This document shows, one piece after another, positions 45,386 to 57,945 of a stretch of DNA of 64,000 nucleotides. The stretch comes from Sequoia sempervirens (taxonomy: Eukaryota; Streptophyta; Pinopsida; Cupressales; Cupressaceae). The stretch is taken from NCBI GenBank assembly GCA_007258455.2, contig VDFB02193867.1:570381328-570445327 (forward strand), in the 5' to 3' direction. The notes under the pieces are model-generated. The model was not told where the DNA came from. It worked only from the letters and a program-made list of their open reading frames with translations, and did not search any database. Position numbers and translations under genes: made by a program. The first letter of the stretch is position 1; each line of letters starts with the position of its first letter.

Positions 45386-45397
45386 ACCCTTACTAGG
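45386..45397. other. Empty SINE target site, copy 2
   Basis: A single ACCCTTACTAGG where copy 1 has the SINE between two such repeats. It is the pre-insertion state. Confidence 0.92.
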
Positions 45398-45964
45398 GTT
45401 TTCATAAATACTAAAAAAATCATAATTTTCTTTTCTATTGTTGAAAAGTCATGAAAATTGGTAGAAATTTCTATTTAATGGCTATATAAAAACCCTTTTG
45501 GGCTCAAGCCTTTAAAAGTTTGCATGTGTGAGGAATCAATGACAGTGTGCTCTCATTTGTATGTAAACAACCTTAAAACCTTTGTGACCTGAGGGTTTGA
45601 TAAGATCTATACTTTGTGTGAACATGATTGGTTGGGAATCAATAGAACATGTTGTAAGAAGATTGAAATACTCGTTGAATGCACATTAGGCTGTCATGGT
45701 TATATTTCCAACGTGATCTAGAATACATTTAATCATTGTTTGAAATGTATTAGTTTATGAAAGTTATCAAGTGAATCAAAAGTAATTCTTTTTCACTTCA
45801 TTAAAAGAGCTCACTTGCCATAGTGCTAACTTTCGAGTTAGCCAATTTTCACTATTCCACCATAATCTTTCTCTTTGTTTAATTTGAAGATATTTTGTTT
45901 GTCTTTACTAGCCACACTAATCTCATCAATTATGTATTGCGCTTTGACTAATGTACAGGTTTCC

Positions 45965-46953
45965 AAGTTGGTGCATACAATGAACTTGCTGGCAAAAATT
46001 ATTGGATTCGGCTTGATACCTGTCTATTGCATTTGCTTGGAAGTTTTTTAAGAACTATTTCAACGAATCAATTTTGTGCATATCCTACTACCATTTCATT
46101 CCATGTAGCTTTGAGGTTTTATGTCAAACAGATCACATGCATAGTCTACGCCTCCATTTTTGCATGCATGTTGATGATTACAGTTGCTATTATAACATAT
46201 GGCAGCATCCAACAATCATTGCATTCCATGAGATGACATGGCTTTGAGGCATTCTTTCAAACAATTCAAGTGCATTATTCATGATTCCAAATTTTACATG
46301 TATGTCTACCCGCACAATTGCAACTACAACATCTACAAAAATCAGCATCCCCTCTGTCATGCGGATGATATTGGGCTGCCAATTCAACAGCCTGGAATTT
46401 CTTAAAGTCTTTCCAACAAATTCGTTGAATGCATAACCTATGATCATGCAAGAGAAATTTTGTCAAACAATTCGCAGGCCTTTCCTTATGTCCTCCATGC
46501 TTTGGTTGCACCTTAGTTTCTGGACAATTATCAAACAATTTACTTTTCTCCGCTATACGCCAACTTCATTTACAACATTTGACAAAATCCTTTAACCATT
46601 GCATTTCAATGAGAAATTCTGTCAAACAGTTCGCTTTTGATCTCTATCGCATCCCTACTCATGCACTCAAACTCTTGCAAATACAACAAAAATCACCCTT
46701 AATTCTGTCGCGCAGGGAATGTTTGGCATGGCAAATGCCAATTTTATGGCCTGGAATTTCTGAAGGTTTTCAAAAATTCCTTTTAACCTCTCGTGCATCA
46801 TTTCATTCCATTTGATGGCCTCTCAAACAATTTGCTATGCCTCTGCGCCATATACATGAAGGTTGCATTTAACAAATCTGTTTTGAGCTCATCCTGCAAT
46901 CACTGCATTTCATGAGATGACATTTCAACCAGTTGGCGAGCCTGATCTGCAAG
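45965..46953 (-). pseudogene. PPR pseudogene, copy 2
   Basis: Counterpart of 17550-18540 (offset 28413). The same NNALELFERMPQSHVISWNA unit lies in the 46447-46190 frame. Scattered substitutions, no restoration of an open frame. Confidence 0.8.
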
Positions 46954-47222
46954 TGTGTAGCTTCCTCGTAAGAGGTTATGATAGCTTCTTATTCCTTCTT
47001 TTAAAAGTTCAATGTTCTGGAGTTTCAAATTTGCTAGCAGTGTAGCATTAAAAAGGAGTTTTGAAGTTTTGATTTTGATAGCATGACAACATTAAGGAGG
47101 TTATGAAGTTAGGAAAATGGAAGCATGAGAGCATTAAAGGAGTGGCGGAGTTGTGAATTAGAGAGAGCGGCAGTATTAAAGAAGAGAATGCGTATATGAA
47201 ACCTCACTCGATCTTTTCATAG

Positions 47223-47619
47223 GAGAGGGCCCGAGTCGTGCACCCTAACCCAGCTTCTAATTACTATGTCGAAATTTCAAATCACTCCAATTTTTTACAG
47301 CAGTTTACTTGGCAAGTTCTCTGCTTATAACTAAGGTTTCAGGGCCACATCATCAAATATGATGCCACATCAGCATGCGTTTTTGTCAAGGTGTCCAAAA
47401 AGGCCCCAAAAAATAGTGAGACCAATTCTCGTGCATTACATCATGAGTAGTTGAGTGCTGATGTGGTATCACATGATTGGTTGCTTTTTAGATCAAAAGC
47501 ATACATTTTGTTTAATTATGGGTAGTCAAATCACAACTATTGGACATTATATAAACGACTATTGGGTATTATATTTACGATTGGGTGCGACTATTGGACC
47601 CCGACTATTGGGCCCTCTC
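47223..47619. mobile_element. MITE-like insertion with GAGAGGGCCC inverted ends, only in copy 2
   Basis: A 397 bp segment is absent from copy 1 (site at about 18807). It begins GAGAGGGCCC and ends GGGCCCTCTC, perfect 10 bp inverted repeats that extend imperfectly inward. ACTATTGG is repeated four times near the right end (47536, 47558, 47590, 47604), a subterminal repeat pattern typical of DNA transposons. No transposase is coded. Copy 1 has CAATCAAT at the junction, which copy 2 lacks, so no clean target duplication is visible. Superfamily not determined. Confidence 0.75.
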
Positions 47620-47639
47620 AAATCTTTTAAATGTTTGAA

Positions 47640-48820
47640 AACTTACTCTATGAAAAAAATCAATGTTTTTGGAAAAGTTTTAAATTAATTCCACATGTTT
47701 GACCAACAAACTCTTTGATCAACCTCTAACACCACAAAACAAGAACACAAAAACTTTTGACTGGTATGACATTTTTCCCTGAATTTTTTTTAGAATGACA
47801 AAGGCACCATTATGATCAAAACCCAAAAAAATAATTTCATTTTGAGTAAATAGGGATTTCAATTTAATAATTTCCAAAATTTGACCGATCAAATCAAAAC
47901 TTTAAATTATCCTAAACTGGAAAGAGGGTAGCTGCAAAAATTGGCCACATTTATCCGAATACCATTAGGAACATCACTCTGAATTAGATTTTTCTAGAAC
48001 TTCATAGTTTTCAAAATTTAATTGTTTTTGTGTTTTTGTCAATGCATGAGGTTATTTTTTAGTACAATTGGAAGTACACATAAGATAATTTTCAATCTGG
48101 CACCTGACATTGGAATTGACATCATCAACCTATACTAACCAATTGGACTTGGGAGTTATAGATTGAATTTGATGAATTATGAAAATGGTACACAAATTAA
48201 CTAACTCACAATAAGGCTTAAAAAATGACAACCTTTGAACATGCTAAAATGATAACTGATCCTTAAGACACTATAGAAACATAGATTATCGATCAATCAA
48301 ATGATGGATTTTGATGCAATTTTTTAAAAATTGAACTAGTCAAAAATCAAGGGATAACAGGTAGTAAAAAAATACTCAAAATCTTCGACAATGTTAGCAA
48401 GCTCAATTAAAAGTTTTTGGTCATCTTTGATCTTTCTAAAAGGCTTGGAATGTATGACAATCCCACAAGGCCTACAATAATTCTTTAGAGAAGTTTTGTC
48501 TTCAGTTTTAAGTCAATGAAGCCTAGCTTTGATTTGGGACCAACAAGTTGAATGAGTATTTACAATTTACTTTGGGTGGTGAAGCTTAGCAACATTTTAT
48601 GCATCTAGATCAAATAATTACACCTCCAAAGTGGTAATGGCCTAGTATAGCTCTAAGGTGGTGACCTCATGAGGTGGATGGAGTGAGATGTGCATTTGAT
48701 AACATCAATATACGAAGCAATCTAGCTTGTTTCATGCACATCATGTGGCTCTAGATTCCAAACACATTAAATATGTGCCAACATGGCCTTGTGGGACAAT
48801 ATCAATGTTTTTAGAAAAAA
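47640..48820. other. Intergenic, nothing recognised, copy 2
   Basis: Counterpart of 18830-20000 with several small indels. Confidence 0.45.
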
Positions 48821-48824
48821 AGAA

Positions 48825-49810
48825 TGGCCTAGGGTTTAGCTAGTTGCCATTTGATACAAAATTGCAACAAATAGTTGTCTGAAAGGACAATGTTCAACAA
48901 AGGCTAAGCTGGTAAGGAAAAATAATTGACAAATAAGAAGAAAGAGTGGGATAACAACGTGACTATCAATAGCCAAATAACTATGCTACAAAACATCCTT
49001 TGAATTGAAATTTGCTCAAGTCCAAATGAAAAGTTGGATAGGCCATCATTTCTCTAGAATTCCAAAAGAACATGCAAGCTACAAGACCTTTGTTAAACCA
49101 TTGAGGGTGGTGAAGGGGAGCAAACAATGATATCTACTTGAGAAGATAAAATTGATGCCACCAACAACACTCTAGTATTAAATTTTGCCTTATTCACCTC
49201 CTCAGATGTCTCCTATGGGAATGAATAACATATTTTTCCAAGTCTTGAGGTTTTGAAACTATACCTCCTTGAGTTTTTGACAACTAGCCATTGGTGCCAA
49301 CAAAAGAATTAGGTGGAGCTCCATCATTTCTTTTAGTCTTGCCTTTGTGACTAACCATAGTTGATCACCCTTCCTCTTCTTTAGGAGGTGGGTTATAAGC
49401 AATTGGTTGAGTGGCAAGTTTGATATAGGGAGTGACTAGAGGGCAATCTCAGATCTTGTGCTTAGAAGATTGACAATGATGACAAAGGCAACACAATAAA
49501 CTCCATTAAGATAGGGACATAGAGGGATTTCTCATTGGAAACAATGAAGTCTCTAGCCTAGGGTGTGAAGACTAACAAAGATGCACAAACATACTAGGGA
49601 CCGTGCTTGAGAATAGCCTTGGCATGCATAGCTTGTGAAACAAAAAGAAAAATGATCTTTTGTGAGGTTCTATGTGGCATCAAGGTGAATCACACGCATG
49701 ACCCAAGCCTTGGCCACCTATTCATTGAGCATGCTTTTAGTGGGGGACCCTCCCACAAAATACCCTAGCAAAGAATAATTTTAAATCAGTGGCATACATT
49801 ACCAAACTCT
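48825..49810 (-). pseudogene. LINE ORF1-like relic with CCHC knuckle, copy 2
   Basis: Counterpart of 20000-21000. The knuckle is at 49443-49484 with the same internal stop. Confidence 0.5.
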
Positions 49811-50114
49811 AAATACAAAGAACCACATGTGAAGGTGTTTCAATGGATGTACCTAATGGAATACCTTGGAACAAAATTGCTAGGATGTTTGAGTGAGGAA
49901 TCGATCGCCATGTATTGTCAAGCCTTTAACTCCAACAACAACTACAAATTTATGGAAGGTTAAAGCCCACAAGCATATCAACCTAAAAGATACCACAATA
50001 AATGCAAAAAAAATGCAAAATCATACTTTAGAGTGAAAGAATATGACAATAGGGATATGCAAACTAACACCAACCTAAAATTAAAATTAAAAATTACAAA
50101 AATAAAACAAATAT

Positions 50115-50490
50115 ATGACCAAACTAGTAAACATATCCTCTACATACATCTATCTTAGAAAACACCTACAAATATCAATCTTGAATTATTTTATTTACTT
50201 AAAGAATTACTTAATTTTACCTTATGATTATTTAAGAATTTACTTAAACCTTTTTTATTTAATAATTATTTTATTTTACATTAGAATTATTTTATTTATT
50301 TATTTTTTAAATATCTATTTTTATTTACTTAAGAATTATTATTTTATTTTATCTATTTAAAATTTATTTTATAGTTTGATTTTTTATGTTGACATAAATC
50401 TAAAATTTCAAATAAGATAAATAATACAAATAAGATAAAATAATTATTATATATATATAACTCTTAAATAAAGAAGACAACTAATTTTAT
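50115..50490. repeat. AT-rich low-complexity tract, copy 2
   Basis: Counterpart of 21290-21660 with about 20 extra bases near 50275-50297. The 81-aa frame over it is low-complexity. Confidence 0.6.
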
Positions 50491-50538
50491 TTATTGATAA
50501 ATAATATGTGAAGCGCTCCTGCTCTACACATATCCGCA

Positions 50539-51054
50539 ATGTTTGTTGCGCTGCTTTCAAACCCCCAATCGAGCCCTCCATTCCTCGTAGATCTGAGATG
50601 GAGGTTAGAAAACACGGTTGGGCGAAAGTTGTTTCATCCATCCCCTCCCACGGGCAATTATGAGGAAAAGTTGGCACCCAGAAAATCTCCAAACCCTCGC
50701 CCCCTCAAATCTTCCGCGTCTGGTCCTCTACAATCAAATGACACCTTAATCTGCCTAGTTGTGCCTAATAGTTGTTTCGGTGCTTCTAATGTGGGGGCAA
50801 ATTTTGCATGCGGGACTTTCGAAAACCCATCTAGGGCTTTTGCGGATCACGCGATTCCCAAGATTGGGGCGAAGTTCACCGCTTGGGACGCTCACCCAAA
50901 GAAATTGAATGCATTGGTGAATCGATCAGTTGCAGACTTCATCAAACCCCTTAGACAGGCCGCCTCTTCCCCTGTCCTCAAATTCGTTGAGGATGCCTCA
51001 AAAGAAGTAATTGAGGGTGGGCAATTCTTCATAGCTGATGGGCTGATCGGATAG
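50539..51054 (+). CDS. LINE ORF1-like N-terminal ORF (171 aa), intact only in copy 2
   Basis: One open frame covers what copy 1 splits by a one-base deletion. It is Pro/Ser-rich at the N-terminus and contains NVGANFACGTFENPSRAF and KKLNALVNRSVADFIKPL, ending FIADGLIG. No named domain is recognised. Context (basic linker at 51149-51355 and zinc knuckle at 52000-52041 downstream) suggests the N-terminal part of a LINE ORF1/Gag-like protein. A stop after residue 171 separates it from the rest, so it is probably a remnant and not a working gene. Confidence 0.35.
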   Translation: MFVALLSNPQSSPPFLVDLRWRLENTVGRKLFHPSPPTGNYEEKLAPRKSPNPRPLKSSASGPLQSNDTLICLVVPNSCFGASNVGANFACGTFENPSRAFADHAIPKIGAKFTAWDAHPKKLNALVNRSVADFIKPLRQAASSPVLKFVEDASKEVIEGGQFFIADGLIG

Positions 51055-51148
51055 TTCAATCGCCTATGGTTGTGAATAATTTTATGACAGGCGTCGAAGA
51101 GCAAATAATTGGGGACACCGATAATAAGCAAGAAGTGGAGACTTCGGC

Positions 51149-51355
51149 TTGAAGAGGAATAAGACTTATGTGTCACCGACTACCCCAAAGAAAGGTGATC
51201 TTAAGGATCGTGTTGTTAGCACAAAAGGAAATAAGCATATCACAGATTCTCAGTCTGAACAAGGTTGGACAGAAGTTAAGAGGAGGAAGATCCCCCATTC
51301 AAAACCCACTCATCAAATGACATTAAGATCAGCCATTAAAGAGAAAAAATCTTGA
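51149..51355 (+). pseudogene. Basic linker fragment of LINE ORF1-like protein, copy 2
   Basis: A 68-aa frame identical to 22320-22525, with EQGWTEVKRRKIPHSKPT. Probably a piece of the same broken gene as the preceding ORF. Confidence 0.4.
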
Positions 51356-51658
51356 AAGTTCAGGCAATATGATATTGTTTTCCCATGTTAAGATGGTGTA
51401 GATTTATCAACATAGATGGTTAGAATAATAGGTTATGCACCCCATTCTAGGGCATGCACTTTATCAATATTTTACTTACAAATAATTTTATGGGGTACAA
51501 CTCCTTCATATCTAACTTACCAACAACAAAAAAAGATGCCTAATTTTATAAATCACTCATTTACATTATACACCACCACCCCTAGTCGTAGTTGTCGTTT
51601 ACAACTCCTCCCTAATGAGGCTATCCTCATGAATTATTTAAACCTTTACATTTAACAA

Positions 51659-52109
51659 ACTTGCTAGGTAAGTCGTGGTATTGGAGAGAGCACTCTTTCT
51701 CCACAAAGCCTTGATCAACTTCCTTTAACCCTTTTATTGAGCCTCTTAATGTGCATCTAGTGTGGGTTAGACTTTTGAATATCTTTGTCTCTTTGGAAGG
51801 TTTCATGTTTTGAAACCAAAGGCAACTCTATTGGTCACTTCTTGAAGGTTGACAATTCGACTTCTTACATGGGGCACTCTATTTTTTCTCACATTTTGGT
51901 GAGCATTGTCATCTCCAAGCCTTTTCATGGGATGTGGTTTTGATGGTAGGGGAAAGACCTTGATCTCAACCTCTTGATTATGAGGGTCTCCTTTTTAGAT
52001 GCAAACGATGCTTCTCCACCAATCACTTGGCTACAAATTGTCCGCTCTAAATGCAAGGGACTGCTACTTGGTGGAAGAGCACTAAAGAAGATCACTTGAC
52101 TAGTCATGC
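51659..52109 (+). pseudogene. LINE ORF1 relic with CCHC knuckle, copy 2
   Basis: Counterpart of 22830-23280. The knuckle lies at 52000-52041: the Cys and His ligands are kept, with ACG to ACA (still Thr) between them. Confidence 0.65.
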
Positions 52110-53240
52110 CCCCGATTCTCCATTGGATGGCTCCTCTTAGGATGACGATGATTCCTTAGCTTCTTGTGTAGCTTTGACATGCCCTTTAGATCTTATTGGG
52201 GAACTTCCTACCCCAATTTCATATCCCACTTTGCCTTCAATTTTAGATCATCTTTAGATTACTCATTTGGTGGAATACCACCTTTCGCCTTGCCATTCTA
52301 TTGCTCTTTCTTTGCATGCTAATGGACTCTTTGTGGGGGAATCCCCCCACCTCCCCTTGTTCTTAGAATCTAGAAGATAATATCTCTTGCATTGTTGTTA
52401 GGAGGAAGAAAGTTCTTCCTAAATCGTTATCCTGAACTCATGCTAGAGTGTTAAGTGTGAGGCCAATTTGTACAAGGTTTAATATTGTCTAAGAGGGACC
52501 TTGGGGGTCCCAGTTCTATCTTTTGTTCATAGGTTTTTTTTTTTGGCAACTTACTTGCAATTGCACCTCACTCTTTTGGAGTGCTATTAATTTGTTGTTT
52601 TTGGGCAGCTCGGGCCTATTTTGTCTTGCCTTATGGCAACTTTTGTAAAGGGTTAGAACTTGTGTTTTCCTTCTTATTCTAATAAAAAACAAACTTGCTC
52701 AATCTTCATCTCATTATTTTATATTTTAAGTTTAATTGTCCCTCTTCATGCTTCTTGTGAGGATTATTGTGTGTAGCTTTAACACATAGCTCTTGATAAT
52801 CTAAAACTAATCATTGTAGAACCCTCCACAACTATATGTTTTTCTTAATTGTATTTCATCCATGATATCCCAAGTTTATGAAACGGAGACAATAAGGGAT
52901 CAATTTTGAGGATGACTTTTTTCAAGCCATTTTTAGGGAGGCAGGGGACAACAATATAAAAAATAGGGAAAATTTAAACTATATAGACAAATTTCAAATA
53001 TTCATATGATAACATTGATAATACATTCGCCATATACATTATAGATCATTAATGCATAACATCATACATGAGAGTCGAACAAATTAACAAATATCAAAAC
53101 TTAATTGCTTTCATAATTTATTGTCAATATCATGTGATATTAAAAAATAGTATACACGTTACAACAAAATGCCCAAAGGCTGCAAATTTCACTTTCAACT
53201 ATAATATGAAAATATAAAAACAAAGAAGTATATTGTTGCC
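52110..53240. other. Intergenic, copy 2
   Basis: Counterpart of 23281-24410, including CAGGGGACAAC at 52943-52953. Nothing else recognised. Confidence 0.4.
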
Positions 53241-53248
53241 TCTAATAT

Positions 53249-55549
53249 GCATATGCCAACACTACATCAAAATCAAAGTTCTCCTTTGAGTCACTGCCAC
53301 TATGAGGGTCTACCCCATCTAATGGAATCCCAATCAATCCCTCTTGTGCCTCCTCCCGATCAACCTTTGTGACATCTTTAGATCAACATCCCATCATAAA
53401 GTTAGAGCTTATTGATACTCCAGAGTCTGATGATCTTGAAGTCAAAGAGTCACTCATCTAGAGGTAAGTATATTCCTTTTGAGAGAGTAGATAAAGTCGT
53501 ATCTGGACCAATTCCTCTTTGTAGTAGAGGAGTTGACAACCCATGGAAAAAAGTGAATGGCAAGAATCATAACTCTGCTGTATCCTTCTTGTGTCATGTC
53601 CACCATCCAATAGGGCCATTTTGAGCTAATGTAGCTCTATCTAACTATAGGGCCATCCAATAGTTGGACCATGAAGATTTGTGAAGACATCCATTTTGAG
53701 TAAAGTATTGTAGAGTCTTCAATCGAATACATCTTTCAAAAGATGATTAATCACTCTTTCACCTCTGTGTCATCACAAGGAGACAACCTTCCAACCTTTG
53801 GTGCATAACATTTGGGATTTAGAACAAAGGTTACCATATGAAGTGATGTATTCATGCTGTTCTACCTATGCATCACAATGGGCTTAATATGTTGTTCATA
53901 TAATCCCAAATTAAAATCCTTAGCCAAAATTGTTTGCTTTATCTTTCCAAGCATGATATCAAATGTCTCATATACCTCTCCAAGACTAGGAGAGCATGTA
54001 TCAACATATCTAATGGTGTCTACAACATGTGAGATGAAGGAGCAACATATCTACAAAATGCAAACAAAAAATTCAAAAAATTAATTGACAAGTTAGAAAC
54101 TTTGAAAGTTGAAACATTGAACAATAAAATTAAAATATTAAAATCAGAAATCTAATGATAAAATTAGTAATTTAATATTTAATATCTAATCAAATCAACA
54201 ATTTATTAATAAAATCAGCAATGTCTTACTTCATAATGGACCACCAATCGTCATTAAGGATCTTTTGTTTGATGACTTTTCCTTCAATAGAGCTTGAATT
54301 AGGCCATCTACTCCACTCCAAATTCATTATCATCAATTGTAGAGGCTCATGCAACTCAAGCATCCTCTCTAACAAAATGAAGTATAACACACATCTTGCC
54401 TCCATAGGTTTGAGAAATTCCTTAATTGAAAAAGTCTTGAAGAGAGAGAGGTGTGGTGGTTGCAAATGTACATTTGAATATCTCTAGCTTTTGTCACCAC
54501 TTGTTTCACAAAATCTATTTTCCCCATGTTTTTCAATGCATTGTTCAATGCATGAACACAACATGGGGTCCAAAATATGTGCTTGTAAACACCCTCCACT
54601 ATTATACTAAACAATTCACACACATGTTGAATCAGGGACCACCTGTACAACATTTGAGGCCCGAACTTCTATGACCTCTTTCAAAATGTTAAACTAGATG
54701 TCTACATTCTTACATTTCCCTGAACAATCAATGACTAAGAAAATAAGAGCCAATTGTGCATGTGACTATAATATTGATGAGTAGCTGACATCTAATACTG
54801 GTCCACCCATCCATCATAATAGAGTAACTCATCCTAATCCAAGTTTGCTCATATCATCTATTAGCAAACTAAGCTTAGAATCTTCTTTGTTTATAAGGGT
54901 AGTGCATAATTTATAATTTGTAGGGGGGGCAAATGAGGGACAGATAGAGGCTACATTTTTTATCATTTGTTTGAAGTAAGAGGAATGAGCCACATGAAAT
55001 GGGATGGCATGAGCATAATTTGTTTTGACAATGCTTGCACATTGAACATACTTGTAATAGTCCCCAGCCTCTCACTACCACTAATCTTCCTCTTTCCTCT
55101 TGTGGCAATATCACTACTACCACTACCAACCACAAATGACATAGGCATCACCACAAAAGAATGTATTGGCTTGTCACATCTCATGCCTACAAATTGAACA
55201 TACTTGCAATTGTCACTGGCCTCTCACTACCATTAATCTTCGTCTTTTCTTTTGCGGCAATATCACTACTACCACTACCAATCATCAAAAGAATGTATTG
55301 GCACATGGTCACACCTTTATACCTCATTTCCATGTCCATATGCAATCTATGAAACTCTACCTTTTCATTCTCCTGTATGTCTAGACAAATCTTAATTTCA
55401 TGACTTGTAACACCCAAGAAACTAGACCATACCCTTGTGCAGCTCTCTCTAAAATCTTTCTTGCAAATGTGACACAACCACACACTACCCCCCCTTGAAT
55501 TTTTCTTTTTGTTATCTATGATTGTCACAAGTTGGAGAAGAGGTTTTTA
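53249..55549 (-). pseudogene. hAT (BED/DUF659) transposase relic, copy 2
   Basis: Counterpart of 24420-26720 at offset 28827-28829, with the same domain order, the same loss of the BED His and the same 152 bp duplication (about 55041-55344). Differences are single bases and a 3-base deletion near 54735. Confidence 0.85.
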
Positions 55550-56072
55550 TTGGAGTTAAAAGAGACTTTTGCATAAGATTTCAAGATAAGGGAATTACAC
55601 TCAAATGAATTTGGTTATTGTTCCCCTCCACTCCCAATATTTCTTTCGTTTTCTTCCATTTCATTGTCACTACTCTCATTGCCACTACTACTCATGTTGT
55701 TTTGAGAGATATAATGCAAGTTTAAATTAAAAAATGAAAAGAAAAAAATCAAACATTTCTAACTTTAAACTATAAAAATAAATTGAAAAAATTAAAATGA
55801 TAGAATGACTTATCTTTTTCACTATTTTGTTGTCTCGCTATCAATGATGCCCTAGATTCAACTTCTCTTCCAAGTGCTCCTTCAAACCCTGCTAAAAAAA
55901 AAAAAATTCTTCCCTTTTGACTGCAATAGTTTTGGACAACAAAAATGAAATTGGAAGAGAAATGAGGTTGTTTTTTCTCATTCAAAGCGAGTTGGGGTTG
56001 GGGGCCCACTAACAAATAATATAATTTTTTTATATTTTTAAGTTTTGGTGTTTTTTTTAAATGTTACTTTTT

Positions 56073-56223
56073 TATGGGGACAACCAACTGTCCCCTTTAA
56101 TATTTTGGAATGTCCCCAAGTTTTCAGAATGTCCCTTGTTTTTTTATGCAAATTGGGGATGGTTCGGGGACACCTCCTAGGCGTCCCCATGTCCCTGGAA
56201 TGTTCTAGAAATAGGGACACCCC
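56073..56223. repeat. GGGGACA/TGTCCCC motif cluster, copy 2
   Basis: Counterpart of 27245-27395, identical in motif arrangement. Confidence 0.55.
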
Positions 56224-56663
56224 AAAAAATGCTAAGGACATGTTTTCAAGTTTCCTTGTAAACCTTTCCGAAGGAGAAGGATGATTGTTAAATTGAAGCT
56301 TTTTCTTCCTTATTGAGCCAATTTAGTTTGCCTTCTTATGAGTGTGATCCATCTTAAAATTTTCATGTTCCTTAGATGTTTTAGCTGCTAGAACACTCTC
56401 CTTGTCTTGGCTCTTGGTCATGGGCATTTTTATGTATGCACTAATATTGCTGAAATAGAAAATCAAACAAGATAAATTTTGATAAGTAGGAGGTATTTTC
56501 CACAACGTGTCAAATTATGATATTGCTATTAGGATTCAACCGTGTAGTTTTCGAGTCAAACTCATTGACCCATGTTTCATGAGTAGCGGTTCACAAGAAC
56601 CCATCTCTCATGATAATGAATGGTCCACTTAGCACTCATTGCATCTAGGTGATGCTCACAAGG

Positions 56664-56772
56664 TGAAGCACTGGGCCTTCCCGGGAGGTCACCCATCCCA
56701 GTAGTGCTCTAGCTTAAGTGCGCTTAACCACAGAGTTTTCCCCAAGGTTAAGCCCACTTAGCTTGCAACCCC
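56664..56772 (-). repeat. 5S-rRNA-like sequence, copy 2
   Basis: Counterpart of 27836-27944, unchanged in the A-box and C-box-like parts. Confidence 0.7.
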
Positions 56773-57081
56773 ATTTGCAAAACCTTCAGCAAGTGTTGTG
56801 CCTTACGAACCATTCATCATAGAGCCCCTTTAGCTCATCAATTGATAAATAGTGAGCAAGATTGTTGGGCTAGCGCACATCAAAAGCGACTCCTCTTTTC
56901 TTTTTAACACTTGGTAGTTATAATGAGAATGAGATCACTCGTTTAATTGAAAATCCCTATATATAGAGAAGTCTTACAAACCTAAACACCGCCATTGCTG
57001 TTGCAATATGTTATGTTAGGGAAAACTCACAAATAAGCAAGAAAAACACCATAAAACGCACTGAACAAAACATATACTCTT

Positions 57082-57414
57082 GATGGAATGAGGAAAACGG
57101 GCGGGAGGTGGACTTTTTTAGGCAACCAGCAATGGCAACGATGATGGCGTACAGTGGCGTTGGTCGGGTGCGGTGCCGTTCTACCATGGCACCATTTGGT
57201 CTGTTCTGGTTTTTCTGACAGAACTTGCTTTGTATTGCTCGGCCTCGGCTTGAGTTTAATGTTCCGTGTAGGTGGGTATGCCTGGTAGGATGGGAGTGGG
57301 GCTTGCATGGTTGGTTTTGTCTGTGCTTGGGCGAAAGTATCTGGCCCATGGACTCGAAATGTACTGCAACTTTTCTTTATTAATATAAATATAAAATTTA
57401 CGTATAAAAAAAAA
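57082..57414 (+). mobile_element. 5'-truncated LINE 3' end, copy 2
   Basis: Counterpart of 28254-28586, with the same target duplications at 57069-57081 and 57415-57427. The insertion therefore predates the split of the two copies. Confidence 0.7.
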
Positions 57415-57945
57415 AACATGTACTCTTAAAAAACTCCTTCACAGTGAAAACTAGAAGTACTTCGAGCAATGCAACCAACAAACTTTGATCTTTGATTTAA
57501 GTTAATATTTCTTACAAACCCACCATGTGGCTTCACCTTAAATGTATTATTTCAACTAGTACATTCACAATTCATTGCCTTCTGGTTTATGCCAAATATC
57601 GGTTTTGATGGTTGGAATCTAGAAATCTGATATATGTCCACTAGAAGCTAATCCTTTCATTATAGAAGAATACAAAGGTAATTAGAAGCAACGTGGATTC
57701 TTCAAAATGTAAGAATTCCAACTGTGCTGCAAGTGCATTCAACTGAGTTTTTTGGTTTCGTTCTGCTGGCTACAACTTCAGTAAATCAAAGGTTGCTCCC
57801 GGAACAAAAAGGGAGAAACTGCAATAAAGAATATGATTTTTTTGACCAACAAAATGGTCTTCACATAGCTCAAAATTGCTTCCCAAAGTTTATCAACCAA
57901 ATAGCCAATTTTTAAAATCCAAGATGACACCCATCAAATCATTGG

